From Ascidiaceihabitans sp029251465 (GTDB taxonomy: Bacteria > Pseudomonadota > Alphaproteobacteria > Rhodobacterales > Rhodobacteraceae), in the NCBI RefSeq assembly GCF_042932805.1, contig NZ_CP170633.1, positions 2,728,001 through 2,792,000 of the forward strand: a stretch of DNA of 64,000 nt, in the 5' to 3' direction. The notes under the pieces are model-generated. The model searched no databases and was not told where the DNA came from. It saw only the letters and a list, made by a program, of their open reading frames with translations. Shown piece by piece: positions 16,485-25,286 of the stretch. A program made the translations under genes and the position numbers. How positions within the stretch are numbered: the stretch's first letter is position 1; every line of letters starts with the position of its first letter.

Positions 16485-18292
16485 CAGAAGTTACGCACTT
16501 TTGGAGCGATCTTCTTGGGGTCGATACCGCCGTCATTGTGGCTGGTCAAAGGCTGTAGATGCACGCCGCGATAAGATAGGCGCGCCTCGTTTTTGCCGTT
16601 GAACCACGTCAGTGAGTGCTTGCGCCAGTTCTCGTCATCGCGCTCCGGGAAATCTTCGTGCGCGTGGGCGCCACGGCTTTCTTTGCGCGCCTCGGCCCCG
16701 GTGATCGTGGCAACCGCGTTGGGGATCAGGTTGGCCAGTTCCAGCGTTTCCATCAGATCAGAGTTCCAAACCAGTGACCGGTCCGTGACACCGATGTCCG
16801 ACCATTTCGCCGCGACTTCGTCCATTTTTGCCTTGCCCTCGGCCAAAGTATCATTGGCACGAAACACAGCTGCGTCTTTTTGCATCGTCTGTTGCATTTC
16901 CATACGCAGCGCCGCCGTTGGCGTGTGGCCTTTGGCATGGCGCGTGTTGTCGAAACGTTCAAACGCGGCGTCTACCGATTTTTGGTTTGGCGTTGGCACG
17001 GGTGTCGACGGGTCCACGATTTCGCCTGCGCGGATCGCAGCGGCGCGGCCAAATACGACCAAATCGATCAGTGAATTTGACCCCAAACGGTTTGCGCCGT
17101 GCACCGAGGCACAGCCCGCTTCGCCCACGGCCATCAGGCCCGGTGACACTGCATCAGGCGTATCAGCGGTTGGGTTCAAAACCTCACCCCAATAGTTCGT
17201 CGGAATACCGCCCATGTTGTAGTGAACAGTTGGCAAAACCGGGATCGGTTCTTTGGTCAAATCGACGCCGGCAAAGACGCGCGCGGATTCCGAAATACCC
17301 GGCAGGCGCAGGTCCAGCGTTTCTTTGGGCAGGTGGTTCAGGTTTAGGTGGATGTGATCGCCGCTTGCGCCTACACCGCGCCCTTCACGGATTTCCATCG
17401 TCATGCAGCGCGACACGTAATCGCGCGGTGCGAGGTCTTTGTATTGCGGTGCGTAGCGTTCCATGAATCGCTCACCTTCGGAGTTGGTCAGATATCCACC
17501 TTCGCCGCGCGCGCCCTCGGTGATCAAACAACCGGCGCCGTAGATCCCTGTCGGGTGGAATTGTACAAATTCCATGTCTTGCAATGGTAGTCCAGCGCGT
17601 GCCGTCATGCCGCCGCCGTCGCCGGTGCACGTGTGCGCAGACGTGGCCGAGAAATAAGCGCGCCCATAGCCACCCGTCGCCAGCACCACCATTTTGGCAG
17701 AGAACAAGTGCATCGTGCCGTCGTCCAGTTTCCAACACAGCACGCCTTGGCAAACACCGTCATCGGACATGATCAAATCGATCGCGAAATATTCGATGTA
17801 GAATTCCGCGTTATTCTTGAGGCTTTGGCCATAAAGCGTGTGCAGGATCGCGTGGCCGGTGCGGTCAGCGGCAGCACAGGTGCGCTGCACGGCGGGGCCT
17901 TCGCCAAATTCGGTGGTGTGGCCGCCAAACGGACGCTGGTAAATCTTGCCCTCTTCGGTGCGCGAAAACGGAACGCCGTAGTGCTCAAGCTCGTAAACCG
18001 CTTTGGGGGCTTCGCGCGCGAGGTATTCCATCGCGTCCGTATCGCCCAGCCAATCAGAGCCTTTGACCGTGTCATACATGTGCCACTGCCAGTTGTCGGG
18101 GCCCATGTTGGACAACGATGCCGCGATCCCGCCTTGTGCGGCAACAGTGTGCGAACGGGTCGGGAAAACCTTGGTCACGCAGGCCGTGCGCAACCCTTGT
18201 TCTGCCATGCCGAGCGTGGCGCGCAAACCTGCGCCCCCTGCCCCGACAACAACCACGTCATATTCATGTGTTTCGTATTCATAAGCAGCCAT
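16484..18292 (-). CDS. sdhA: Succinate dehydrogenase flavoprotein subunit
   Basis: 602 residues, normal length. Oxidises succinate to fumarate with covalently bound FAD. Seen: FAD-binding GAGGAGLRA near residue 20, the flavinylation region RSHTVAAQGG (His), HTCTGDGGGMTARAG, the catalytic region ERFMERYAP, and HYNMGGIPTN. ATG at 18292 (MAAYEYETHEYDV) is preferred. It follows sdhD by about 22 bp and precedes the lipoprotein gene with a one-base overlap. Confidence 0.97.
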   Translation of the reverse strand: MAAYEYETHEYDVVVVGAGGAGLRATLGMAEQGLRTACVTKVFPTRSHTVAAQGGIAASLSNMGPDNWQWHMYDTVKGSDWLGDTDAMEYLAREAPKAVYELEHYGVPFSRTEEGKIYQRPFGGHTTEFGEGPAVQRTCAAADRTGHAILHTLYGQSLKNNAEFYIEYFAIDLIMSDDGVCQGVLCWKLDDGTMHLFSAKMVVLATGGYGRAYFSATSAHTCTGDGGGMTARAGLPLQDMEFVQFHPTGIYGAGCLITEGARGEGGYLTNSEGERFMERYAPQYKDLAPRDYVSRCMTMEIREGRGVGASGDHIHLNLNHLPKETLDLRLPGISESARVFAGVDLTKEPIPVLPTVHYNMGGIPTNYWGEVLNPTADTPDAVSPGLMAVGEAGCASVHGANRLGSNSLIDLVVFGRAAAIRAGEIVDPSTPVPTPNQKSVDAAFERFDNTRHAKGHTPTAALRMEMQQTMQKDAAVFRANDTLAEGKAKMDEVAAKWSDIGVTDRSLVWNSDLMETLELANLIPNAVATITGAEARKESRGAHAHEDFPERDDENWRKHSLTWFNGKNEARLSYRGVHLQPLTSHNDGGIDPKKIAPKVRNF

Positions 18293-18314
18293 TTTCAGGT
18301 CTCCTTTGTATCGA

Positions 18315-18686
18315 TTAAAGCGCGAGACGGGCGATAGCAAAAATGCCAGTCGCAGCCGCCGCATAAGAGAGACAGATCATCAAAACGATGCTGACCTTTT
18401 GGGCCGTCCCATGAACGTAGTCCTCGATCAGGGTTTGGACACCCATTTTAAAGTGCATCATGGTGACGCCAATGGTCAGGGCCGCGATGATTGCCGGAAA
18501 GGGACGCGCAAAATAGGCGATCACTTCGGCATAAGGCTTGCCCAACATCGGCCCAAAGGTGAAGACGAACATCGGGATCAACAGCAGCAGTGCAACCGCG
18601 CTGACCTTCATTGCCCAGAAATGTTCGGTGCCGGTCTTTGCAGACCCCATGCCAACGGCGCGTTTTCGGTCGGTCAAAAATGCCAT
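18315..18686 (-). CDS. sdhD: Succinate dehydrogenase membrane anchor subunit D
   Basis: 123 residues with three transmembrane helices. The N-terminal segment (SAKTGTEHFWAMKVSAVALL) and the heme-ligand region GVTMMHFKMGVQTLIEDYVH are typical of the hydrophobic SdhD anchor that binds heme b and ubiquinone. It is 12 bp downstream of sdhC and upstream of sdhA. Confidence 0.93.
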   Translation of the reverse strand: MAFLTDRKRAVGMGSAKTGTEHFWAMKVSAVALLLLIPMFVFTFGPMLGKPYAEVIAYFARPFPAIIAALTIGVTMMHFKMGVQTLIEDYVHGTAQKVSIVLMICLSYAAAATGIFAIARLAL

Positions 18687-18698
18687 GCTTTGCGTCCC

Positions 18699-19082
18699 TT
18701 AAACAATGATGATTGTGAGAATGGTCAGAATGACGGAACCGGCAATCACGGCCCAGCCCATCTTTTCTGCAGTTGGGATATCGAGGCCAATGCCGTTGTC
18801 CCAAATCAGATGCCGCACACCGGCGAGTGTGTGATACCACAGCCCCAGGACGGACAAGGTCATCACAATGTCGCCAAACCAGCTGGTCAAAAGCCCGTCT
18901 GCATACGCGAAATATGTTTCCGACGTTGCAGCCGCCAAGAACCACCAAATCACCAAAAGTGACGATATCAAAAGTGCGTTGCCTGTGATCCGCGTCAGGA
19001 TCGAAGTCATCGACGTCAGTTGTGGTCGATAGATTGACAGGTGCGGTGAAAGCGGGCGATTGCCCCGATTTACATCAGCCAT
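18699..19082 (-). CDS. sdhC: Succinate dehydrogenase cytochrome b556 subunit
   Basis: 127 residues with three membrane helices. RPLSPHLSIYRPQLTSMTSILTRITG is the conserved N-terminal signature, with the quinone-site Ser/Arg in SILTRITG, and the heme ligand lies in LWYHTLAGVRHLIWD. First gene of the sdh operon; the operator pair at 19199-19229 is about 120-145 bp upstream of its start. Confidence 0.95.
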   Translation of the reverse strand: MADVNRGNRPLSPHLSIYRPQLTSMTSILTRITGNALLISSLLVIWWFLAAATSETYFAYADGLLTSWFGDIVMTLSVLGLWYHTLAGVRHLIWDNGIGLDIPTAEKMGWAVIAGSVILTILTIIIV

Positions 19083-19198
19083 GCTACTGGTCCCTTTTCA
19101 AAACTTGTCTCTTTACTAGCGATTTTTACGGCAGTGTCACGTAGCACAGGGTTAATATTGCTGTGAATTTCTATAGGATTGATACGGTTTTGGTAATT

Positions 19199-19229
19199 TG
19201 TGATCACAGCCTCAAGTCGTGTGATCACA
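19199..19229. promoter_or_regulatory. Two TGTGATCACA palindromes upstream of sdhC
   Basis: Perfect 10-bp palindromes TGTGATCACA at 19199-19208 and 19220-19229, 21 bp apart start to start (two helical turns). On the sdh strand they are followed by a stretch resembling that after the identical pair upstream of sucC (CCAAAACCGTATCAAT here, CCGAAAACTCCGTATAAT there), suggesting the -10 of the sdh promoter near TATCAA. A dimeric regulator binding both sites is inferred; which one is not known. Confidence 0.75.
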
Positions 19230-19230
19230 T

Positions 19231-19908
19231 TCATGGCGAATCTACCCGCCTTGCCAAACCTGTCACCTGCTTTGTCGTTTCGCGTTGCAGTTTGCGTCTG
19301 ATTTGGGCGGGATAGTCGTCAAAGCCTTGTGCGGTGACCACAAATGCCCCCTCGCCCGAGATCAGGTTTTCGTAAAAATAGGCCGTCAGGTCCGTCTTGT
19401 CGGTTTCGATGGCAAGCGCATTTACGATCACACCTGCTGCGCGGATTGCTGCCAATTGCGTGATCGGCTCAGCGCCTTCGTTCGACACCCCGTCACCCGA
19501 CACATCAATGACTTTGCGCGCGCACTGCGGCACTTGGTCGAACAACGCCAACGACATCGACACTGCTTCGCCTATAGCTGTCGAGAAATTGCGCCAAATG
19601 CGTGGATCTTGGTCAATCGTATCCGCCAGACTGATGACATCAGCGTAGGTGCGCATGCTGGTCCACGGAATTGTTTGTTTTTGGCGCGATGATCCGGTCC
19701 ATTGCACCAATGTGATTTGTGCTGACTGGTCGATCAGCGCATCAACAACGATACCGTCACGCAGCGCCGTGGCCAGCCCGCCCATCTGGATCGCATATTC
19801 ATTGCTATCCACCGACCCCGACACATCCACCGCCAACACCAACGCCAATTCGCAGGCGACCACGGGGGCGGGCGACAGCAGCATGGCGGCAAAGGCAATA
19901 GGTTTCAT
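19231..19908 (-). CDS. DUF1194 (von Willebrand A-like) secreted protein
   Basis: 225 residues. Signal peptide KPIAFAAMLLSPAPVVACE, then ELALVLAVDVSGSVDSNEY with the DxSxS metal-binding motif of a vWA-like domain and the rest of the metal site near VIDVSGDGVSNEG. DUF1194 proteins are periplasmic and of unknown function. ATG 19908 is taken as start because it opens the signal peptide; the ORF extends upstream to 20019 without a better site. It lies downstream of the DUF4344 gene. Confidence 0.85.
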   Translation of the reverse strand: MKPIAFAAMLLSPAPVVACELALVLAVDVSGSVDSNEYAIQMGGLATALRDGIVVDALIDQSAQITLVQWTGSSRQKQTIPWTSMRTYADVISLADTIDQDPRIWRNFSTAIGEAVSMSLALFDQVPQCARKVIDVSGDGVSNEGAEPITQLAAIRAAGVIVNALAIETDKTDLTAYFYENLISGEGAFVVTAQGFDDYPAQIRRKLQRETTKQVTGLARRVDSP

Positions 19909-19973
19909 AGGTGCTAGCCTAGCCGTTAACGTCGCAGGCCGCACTTCAAATTGACGTGGGTTTAGAGGTGGGT

Positions 19974-20693
19974 TTAATCGACGGGCAGTTCGCGCAGCCA
20001 GTTGACCATTTCCGCGCACATGATGATCTCGACCGTTTCCGGATCGTAAAACGCGTTCGGCTCACCGCAGGAGGCGACGCTGATGGCTAGGTCTTGGGGC
20101 AAACTAAAATCGCGGTTCAGGGCTGCGACCTCTTCTGCAACCAGCTTTTCCGCAAGCGTGTCTGTCACGCCGTCGTAGATCATTGACGTGCCGGGGGAAT
20201 CAACTGCGAGGTCATCAAACACTGGTCCCCAGCTGTCATCGGCAAGCGTGAATTCTTCTTCGCAGGTGTCCAAGCGGTCCTGTGGCAGGCCCAATTCACC
20301 GGCGATATCAGAGCGTTCATCGATGTTGGCCCCTGCAAACAAGCAGACAAGATTGTAATAGCGCTGCAAATCCGGGCCATGCAGATCCCACCACGCGGGG
20401 TCTTGCCCGTCTTGTTCGATGGTGCGCGCCTCGCCCAAGAAACCAAACGCGGAATCGTAGGCGATTTCGGTCGCGGTCGCCTCGTCGAACAGCTCGTTAA
20501 TCAACAGGATCGAAGCGACGTCTGCGGCGTCTTCTTCTTGACCAAAAACCGGCAACTGGACCAGATCAATGATCGCATGGCCCAATTCATGGTACAGGAC
20601 CGACAACAGATTTGCGCGGATGAATTCATCTGAATTCTGCGCCTGCGCACTGCCTGCCAAAACGGCAAGCACAAACACCAATGACCGGATCAT
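19974..20693 (-). CDS. DUF4344 putative metallopeptidase
   Basis: 239 residues with a signal peptide (IRSLVFVLAVLAGSAQA) and the zinc-protease motif HELGH (in YHELGHAIIDLVQLPVFGQEEDAAD, with a downstream Glu/Asp-rich segment that supplies a third ligand). DUF4344 proteins are predicted secreted metallopeptidases. ATG at 20693 chosen over 20708 since it opens the signal peptide directly. Eleven bases downstream of the M48 gene, so both predicted proteases are probably co-expressed. Confidence 0.8.
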   Translation of the reverse strand: MIRSLVFVLAVLAGSAQAQNSDEFIRANLLSVLYHELGHAIIDLVQLPVFGQEEDAADVASILLINELFDEATATEIAYDSAFGFLGEARTIEQDGQDPAWWDLHGPDLQRYYNLVCLFAGANIDERSDIAGELGLPQDRLDTCEEEFTLADDSWGPVFDDLAVDSPGTSMIYDGVTDTLAEKLVAEEVAALNRDFSLPQDLAISVASCGEPNAFYDPETVEIIMCAEMVNWLRELPVD

Positions 20694-20704
20694 ATGGAAC
20701 CCTC

Positions 20705-21835
20705 TCAATAGACTTCTATGCGACGCAAAAGCTGCGCGCCCAACGCATCCTTGTAAGGGACAAAGGACGCATCAATTGCATCCGCCTGCTGCTGGGAAAA
20801 CGTAACGCGTGCAGGCGTATCTGGCAATTGATCGACAAAAGCGATGCGATAAACCGTTGGCGGGTGACTGTCGTCTATCGACGATTTCTTGGCTTCGACC
20901 ACAGACATCAGATGTTCTTTTGTCTCGTCAGAAGTGTTGTGGACTGCAGCCGCCATATGATCAAAAATCCAACCATCATGGGGCTGATCATGGGTGCGCA
21001 ACCGCCGCGTTGATCGCTCTGCCTCAGGGCTAAGGACGCTTGTAAACAGCAGCGTATGTGCAGACCGTTTGCCCGCCACAGATACCGATTTGGCATCCGC
21101 CACATATTCGGCGATCTGCGCGTGATACATCATGCTCCAATTCAGCAGAGTCCAAATCAGCTCGCACAGCAGCCCAAACACCGCCAAAGCAAAATGTGTA
21201 AGCATCTCGCCCAAACCCCTGCCACCAATATCATCATCTGGACGCAGCCAATACAACCACGCCTCAAGCGTTTGCATGGCGTACCAGATAATCAAACTGC
21301 GACCGGGATCGCGGTTAACCAAATGGCCGATCTCATGCGCCATCAATGCCAAGCGTTCCTTTGGCGCAAGCGTGTACCAAAGCCCAAGGCCAATCCCCAT
21401 GATATTCTGTTTGGCACCGAAAAGTGGCCGATATTCAAACAGGTAGGCGTTCATTTCCGCCATCAAATGCACACCATCAATCTGCGGCGCATCAAGGTCT
21501 GCACAGACCTGATCCAGCAGTTCAAACAGCTCGGGCAGGTCATCACGGCCATAGGTTGTTAGGTCGTTACGCGGGCGGCGCGGGATCAACACCCAAGCCA
21601 ACCCCAGCAGCAATGCCACCAAAATCCAGCCCAAAACCGTGTCATAACTGACTGACAAAAGCCAACCCGCCAGCGCAAAAACCATCAACGGCGTCGACAA
21701 CACCAACACAGCAAGTACATTCGCTAAAATCAGCGATACGCGTCTTTGGGATTGCGCAGCATCAACATCCTCTTGGGCCGCCTGAAACGCACGCGCCGCC
21801 AAATGCCCGTTCATCCGTTCAAATAATCTACGCAT
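20705..21835 (-). CDS. M48-family membrane metalloprotease
   Basis: 376 residues. Two N-terminal transmembrane helices (ILANVLAVLVLSTPLMVFALAGWLL and VLGWILVALLLGLAWVL), then a cytoplasmic or membrane-facing domain with HEIGHLVNRDPG (HExxH zinc motif), two more hydrophobic segments and EYVADAKSV, the third zinc ligand region. This HtpX-like layout suggests membrane protein quality control. A Gly/Cys-rich repeat-like element lies just upstream of the start. Confidence 0.85.
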   Translation of the reverse strand: MRRLFERMNGHLAARAFQAAQEDVDAAQSQRRVSLILANVLAVLVLSTPLMVFALAGWLLSVSYDTVLGWILVALLLGLAWVLIPRRPRNDLTTYGRDDLPELFELLDQVCADLDAPQIDGVHLMAEMNAYLFEYRPLFGAKQNIMGIGLGLWYTLAPKERLALMAHEIGHLVNRDPGRSLIIWYAMQTLEAWLYWLRPDDDIGGRGLGEMLTHFALAVFGLLCELIWTLLNWSMMYHAQIAEYVADAKSVSVAGKRSAHTLLFTSVLSPEAERSTRRLRTHDQPHDGWIFDHMAAAVHNTSDETKEHLMSVVEAKKSSIDDSHPPTVYRIAFVDQLPDTPARVTFSQQQADAIDASFVPYKDALGAQLLRRIEVY

Positions 21836-21857
21836 GGTTTCCCGTTTCTTTTGGTCT

Positions 21858-21903
21858 CAAATATCCCGGGGGAGGCCGCAGGCCGGGGGCAGCGCCCCTG
21901 CCC
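21858..21903. repeat. GC-rich palindromic element with CCCGGGATATTTG core
   Basis: On the minus strand this 46-bp stretch holds two small hairpins (GGGGC-loop-GCCCC at 21886-21898 and GGCC-loop-GGCC at 21874-21884) followed by CCCCCGGGATATTTG, ending about 25 bp before the M48 start. I recall this GGGGCGCTGCCCCC...CCCCCGGGATATTTG pattern as a recurrent intergenic element in Rhodobacteraceae genomes. Only one copy is in the window, so repetition cannot be shown here. Confidence 0.5.
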
Positions 21904-21906
21904 TAA

Positions 21907-22938
21907 TTACGTCGGGATCAGCACCCAATAATCTAGGTCCAGCAACACCTCTGGCAGATACTTTCCATCTTCGCCGCGCAGTTGGAACGGCGCGCCACCT
22001 TTGGTCGCCACCAATCTCATCCGCAACGCACCAACGCCGGGGGCTGCAGTTTCGGCCTTGTCCAACACTTCGGACCATGCCCGCACGGTGTCACCGGCCA
22101 AACACGGGTTCGCGTGCGCGCCACCGTTCAGACCCACAACCATCTGCGCATTCGCCAATCCGTTGAACGACAGTGCACGCGCCATCGAAATCACGTGGCC
22201 ACCGTAGATCAAACGTGACCCATCGGGGCGTGCCGAGGTGTCAAAATGCACCTTGGCAGTGTTCTGCCACAGGCGCGTGGCCATCATGTGTTCGGCTTCC
22301 TCGATCGTGACACCGTCGACGTGGTCGATCTGTTCACCAATTTCGTAGTCGCCCCAGCGGTGCGGTTCGCCCGCCAGTGCAAAGTTGTAGTTGCTGAAAT
22401 CGAGCCCCTTGGGGATCGCAAGTTGATCCACGCCCAGCGCGTCCGGCAAATCGGGCACAACCGTTTCAGGGGCTGGGGCATCGACGTCGCGTTTGCGCAC
22501 CATCACCCAGCGCACGTATTCCATGACCGTTTCGTCGTGCTGGTTCAGACCCGTCGTGCGCACATACAACACGCCGGTTTTACCGTTCGAATTCTGCTTT
22601 AGCCCGATCACTTCGGAACGCGAGCGCAGCGTGTCCCCCGGCCAAACCGGCATCAGCCAGCGCCCTTGCGCGTAGCCCAAATTCGCCACCGCATTCAGCG
22701 ACACATCAGGCACGGTTTTGCCAAAAATCACGTGAAACGCGATCATATCGTCCAGCGGGCTGAACGGCAGACCGCAGTCTTGGGCAAACTGGTCAGACGA
22801 ATACAGCGCGTGGCGCGCCGGATAGAGCGCGTGATAGAGCGCCCGTTCGCCCATTTTCACAGTCCGCGGCACCGCGTGATCGATCACCTGCCCAATAGAA
22901 TAGTCTTCAAAGAACCGGCCCGAATTCGTCTTTTTCAT
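21907..22938 (-). CDS. mch: Mesaconyl-CoA hydratase (beta-methylmalyl-CoA dehydratase)
   Basis: 343 residues with two MaoC-like hot-dog domains in tandem (FFEDYSIGQVIDH... and WGDYEIGEQIDH...). In the ethylmalonyl-CoA pathway it interconverts mesaconyl-CoA and beta-methylmalyl-CoA. YGGHVISMARALSFNGL and NGGAHANPCLAGDTV are family segments. Gene name mcd is also used. It is the last gene of a minus-strand run that begins with a malyl-CoA lyase-like gene, consistent with a shared pathway. Confidence 0.9.
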   Translation of the reverse strand: MKKTNSGRFFEDYSIGQVIDHAVPRTVKMGERALYHALYPARHALYSSDQFAQDCGLPFSPLDDMIAFHVIFGKTVPDVSLNAVANLGYAQGRWLMPVWPGDTLRSRSEVIGLKQNSNGKTGVLYVRTTGLNQHDETVMEYVRWVMVRKRDVDAPAPETVVPDLPDALGVDQLAIPKGLDFSNYNFALAGEPHRWGDYEIGEQIDHVDGVTIEEAEHMMATRLWQNTAKVHFDTSARPDGSRLIYGGHVISMARALSFNGLANAQMVVGLNGGAHANPCLAGDTVRAWSEVLDKAETAAPGVGALRMRLVATKGGAPFQLRGEDGKYLPEVLLDLDYWVLIPT

Positions 22939-23142
22939 CTAGTATTGTCCTAGCTTGGTGTCGGGGGTGTAGGTGCCGTCGACCTCTTTTACGACCGACT
23001 GCCCGCAGCGCATGATGCCTGCGGCGTGGTCCCATGTCTGGGTGGGCGCGCCGTACAGCTCCCACCCTTTGTTGAGCGCCTCAGTGACCTTATGGCAAAA
23101 GGCGGATGTGTCTTCTTCGGACAAAAAGCGGTACAGTTTCAT
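22939..23142 (-). CDS. DUF1737 small protein
   Basis: 67 residues, MKLYRFLSEEDTSAF..., with KGWELYGAPTQTW typical of DUF1737. No enzyme function known. Its stop codon directly abuts the mch start codon and it begins 9 bp after nnrU, so it is embedded in the ethylmalonyl-CoA pathway operon. Confidence 0.85.
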   Translation of the reverse strand: MKLYRFLSEEDTSAFCHKVTEALNKGWELYGAPTQTWDHAAGIMRCGQSVVKEVDGTYTPDTKLGQY

Positions 23143-23151
23143 GAGGTTACC

Positions 23152-23697
23152 TTACCCAAACGGGTTGACGCCAAGGGCGATGTGAATGCCTGCGGTGATC
23201 GAAAACGTGACCAGCGTGATCACAATCAACAAGATGTCTTTGGACGCGGCACCGGGTGCCGGACGATCCCAGACGGGCACAGAACGGTTGATCAAAATGA
23301 CCGATCCGACGGCCCATGCCAACATCCCGCCAAACAGGATGACAGACGCGACATCGCCGTTCACCAACAGGTGCGCGACGGCCCAGACCTTGACGCCCAA
23401 CAACATCGGGTGGCGCATTTTGCCGCGCAAACGGCCCGTCGTCGCCGACATCCCGATCAGGAAAAACGCGCCCAACATCATAAGGTTGTTGATGTGCTGG
23501 AAAAAGCTGGGTGGGTTCCAAACGGGGATAAACTCAGCGCTGCGATAGCCGATGACCATCAGCGCAATGGCCGCGAAACTGGCGATCGTGACAACTAGTT
23601 TGCCTTTGTCGCCAAAGCCAGCGCGATGCGCAGGTGCCAGACGTTTCCAATAATGTGCGCCAGTCCAAAGGATCAGGCCGAGGATGATCAATAGCAT
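23152..23697 (-). CDS. NnrU family membrane protein
   Basis: 181 residues with five or six transmembrane helices and the family segment GKMRHPMLLGVKVWAVAHLLVNGD. NnrU proteins were first linked to nitric oxide/nitrite reduction but are widespread in alphaproteobacteria without denitrification; no nitrogen-oxide genes are nearby. Co-transcribed between the malyl-CoA lyase-like gene (4 bp gap) and DUF1737. Confidence 0.9.
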   Translation of the reverse strand: MLLIILGLILWTGAHYWKRLAPAHRAGFGDKGKLVVTIASFAAIALMVIGYRSAEFIPVWNPPSFFQHINNLMMLGAFFLIGMSATTGRLRGKMRHPMLLGVKVWAVAHLLVNGDVASVILFGGMLAWAVGSVILINRSVPVWDRPAPGAASKDILLIVITLVTFSITAGIHIALGVNPFG

Positions 23698-23701
23698 AAG
23701 G

Positions 23702-24562
23702 TTACTCCGTGGCGATTGCTGCGATTGCCTCTACCTTTGCCAGAGTATCGCGGGCAGTAGCAACATGAAGGTTCTCGACGATCTTGCCATCCACGACGGC
23801 TACGCCCTGACCTGTGGCCTCGACAGCATCAAAGGCTTCGATCTGACGGCGTGCCAAATCGACCTCGGCGTCGGACGGCGAGAAGGCAATATTTGTGACA
23901 TCGACCTGTGCGGGATGGATCAAGGTTTTGCCGTCAAAGCCCATGTCGCGCCCTTGGTCACATTCGACTTTCAGGCCCTCGTCGTCTTTGAACGCATTGT
24001 ATACGCCATCGATGATCACTTGGTCGTTGGCTTTGGCGGCCAAAACACACAGACCAAGACCGGTTTGCAATGGCAGGCGGTCGGCGCGATGGCGCGTTTG
24101 CAGCTCTTTCGCCAGATCATTGGTGCCCATAACCATGCCCTGCAACATCGGGTGCGCGCCGATGGCGGCGGCATTCAACATGCCAGCAGGCGTTTCCATC
24201 ATCGCCCACAACGGGATGTCGCCAGTGATCTTTTGCAAAGCGTCCAGATCAGCTGGGCTAGACACTTTGGGCAATAGAATCGCATCAGGGTTCATCGCGG
24301 CCGCGGCCTTTGCATCCGCCTCGCCCCACTGCGTATCCAACCCATTGATGCGGATAACCTTCATGCGTGCACCGTAGCCACCTTCGGCCAAAGCGGTGGC
24401 AAGGGTATCACGCGAGGCGTCCTTTTCATCCACTGAAACAGCGTCTTCAAGATCAAAGATGATCGCATCGACGGGCAAGCCACGCGCCTTGTCCAGCGCA
24501 CGCGGTTTAGAGGCAGGAATGTACAGAACAGATCGAAGGGGGCGGGCCAAAGGCATAAGCAT
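23702..24562 (-). CDS. mcl2: HpcH/HpaI-CitE family CoA-ester lyase, probable (3S)-malyl-CoA thioesterase
   Basis: 286 residues of the TIM-barrel CitE/HpcH family: RSVLYIPASKPRALDKA (CoA binding), FDLEDAV (metal-binding Glu/Asp), MKVIRINGLDT, MMETPAGMLNA and GKTLIHPAQVD. It lacks the N-terminal features of Mcl1 (L-malyl-CoA/beta-methylmalyl-CoA lyase) that I recall from Rhodobacter and is closer to Mcl2, which hydrolyses (3S)-malyl-CoA to malate in the ethylmalonyl-CoA pathway. Start is ATG 24562 or, two codons on, ATG 24556. First gene of an operon ending with mch. Confidence 0.78.
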   Translation of the reverse strand: MLMPLARPLRSVLYIPASKPRALDKARGLPVDAIIFDLEDAVSVDEKDASRDTLATALAEGGYGARMKVIRINGLDTQWGEADAKAAAAMNPDAILLPKVSSPADLDALQKITGDIPLWAMMETPAGMLNAAAIGAHPMLQGMVMGTNDLAKELQTRHRADRLPLQTGLGLCVLAAKANDQVIIDGVYNAFKDDEGLKVECDQGRDMGFDGKTLIHPAQVDVTNIAFSPSDAEVDLARRQIEAFDAVEATGQGVAVVDGKIVENLHVATARDTLAKVEAIAAIATE

Positions 24563-24946
24563 GGGCTTTCTTTGCGGTGATGACGACGTGATTGAGTGAG
24601 ACAGAATGTTGCGCGCAAAGGGACATTTTCGAGAGAAAAGTTCAAGCGGTTTTCGCTGCATTGCGGCAAAAATCAAATTGAACGCATTATTTTTCCAAGC
24701 AACGTTCGGCCCGTTAACCATTATTTCAGAGCTAAAGGGCAAATATTTGATCAGTCAGATAAACCTAAGAGGACCGTCTCGGCAGGCCGCCGCATAGTGG
24801 CCGCCTAACCAAGGACGGAGGCGGATCAGACATAGGACTGGAACCGGGGCCGCTTGGTCTTTTGCACAGTGTCGCCGAAAAATTTGGCGGGCCGAAAGGC
24901 AGTGTAGAATGATTGTGCGACGCCTTTGAATAAAGGCTGACACGAA
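24563..24946. other. Divergent intergenic region with a TTGCGCGCAA palindrome
   Basis: 384 bp between the divergent lyase operon and the secreted-protein gene with no convincing ORF. AT-rich in its first 200 bp, which fits promoters. It contains a perfect 10-bp palindrome TTGCGCGCAA at 24609-24618, about 47 bp upstream of the lyase start, a possible operator. The second half is GC-richer; AAAGGC (24933-24938) lies shortly before the plus-strand gene. Confidence 0.45.
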
Positions 24947-25279
24947 ATGAAACGCAGAAACAAAATACTGCATCTGAGCGCGCTGACAGTTGGCGCCGGG
25001 ATGTATTTGGCGCTGGCGACAGATGTTGTGGCGCAAAATGCACGCAATTGTGGACCACGCGAGATGGTGGTGGATCGTCTTGCAAATGGCTACGGCGAAA
25101 CCCGTCAATCGATGGGGTTGGGTGCTAACAATGCCGTAGTAGAGGTGTTCGCCTCTGACGACACCGGTACCTGGACGATCACGGTCACATCGGCAAACGG
25201 GACCACATGTCTTGTTGCATCCGGTCAATCGTTTGAAGAATTGGTCGAGGCGCTGCCCGCCAAAGGGAACGACGCCTGA
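24947..25279 (+). CDS. Small secreted protein, unknown function
   Basis: 110 residues: signal peptide (HLSALTVGAGMYLALATDVVAQ) then a mature domain NCGPREMVVDRLANGYGE ... GTWTITVTSANGTTCLVASG with two cysteines that could pair. I recall near-identical segments in conserved hypothetical proteins of Rhodobacteraceae. Monocistronic; a strong terminator follows. Confidence 0.8.
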   Translation: MKRRNKILHLSALTVGAGMYLALATDVVAQNARNCGPREMVVDRLANGYGETRQSMGLGANNAVVEVFASDDTGTWTITVTSANGTTCLVASGQSFEELVEALPAKGNDA

Positions 25280-25286
25280 TCATGGT

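Noticed and set aside
24755..25228. 157-residue minus-strand ORF
   Set aside because: Overlaps the secreted-protein gene antisense; no start signals or motifs.
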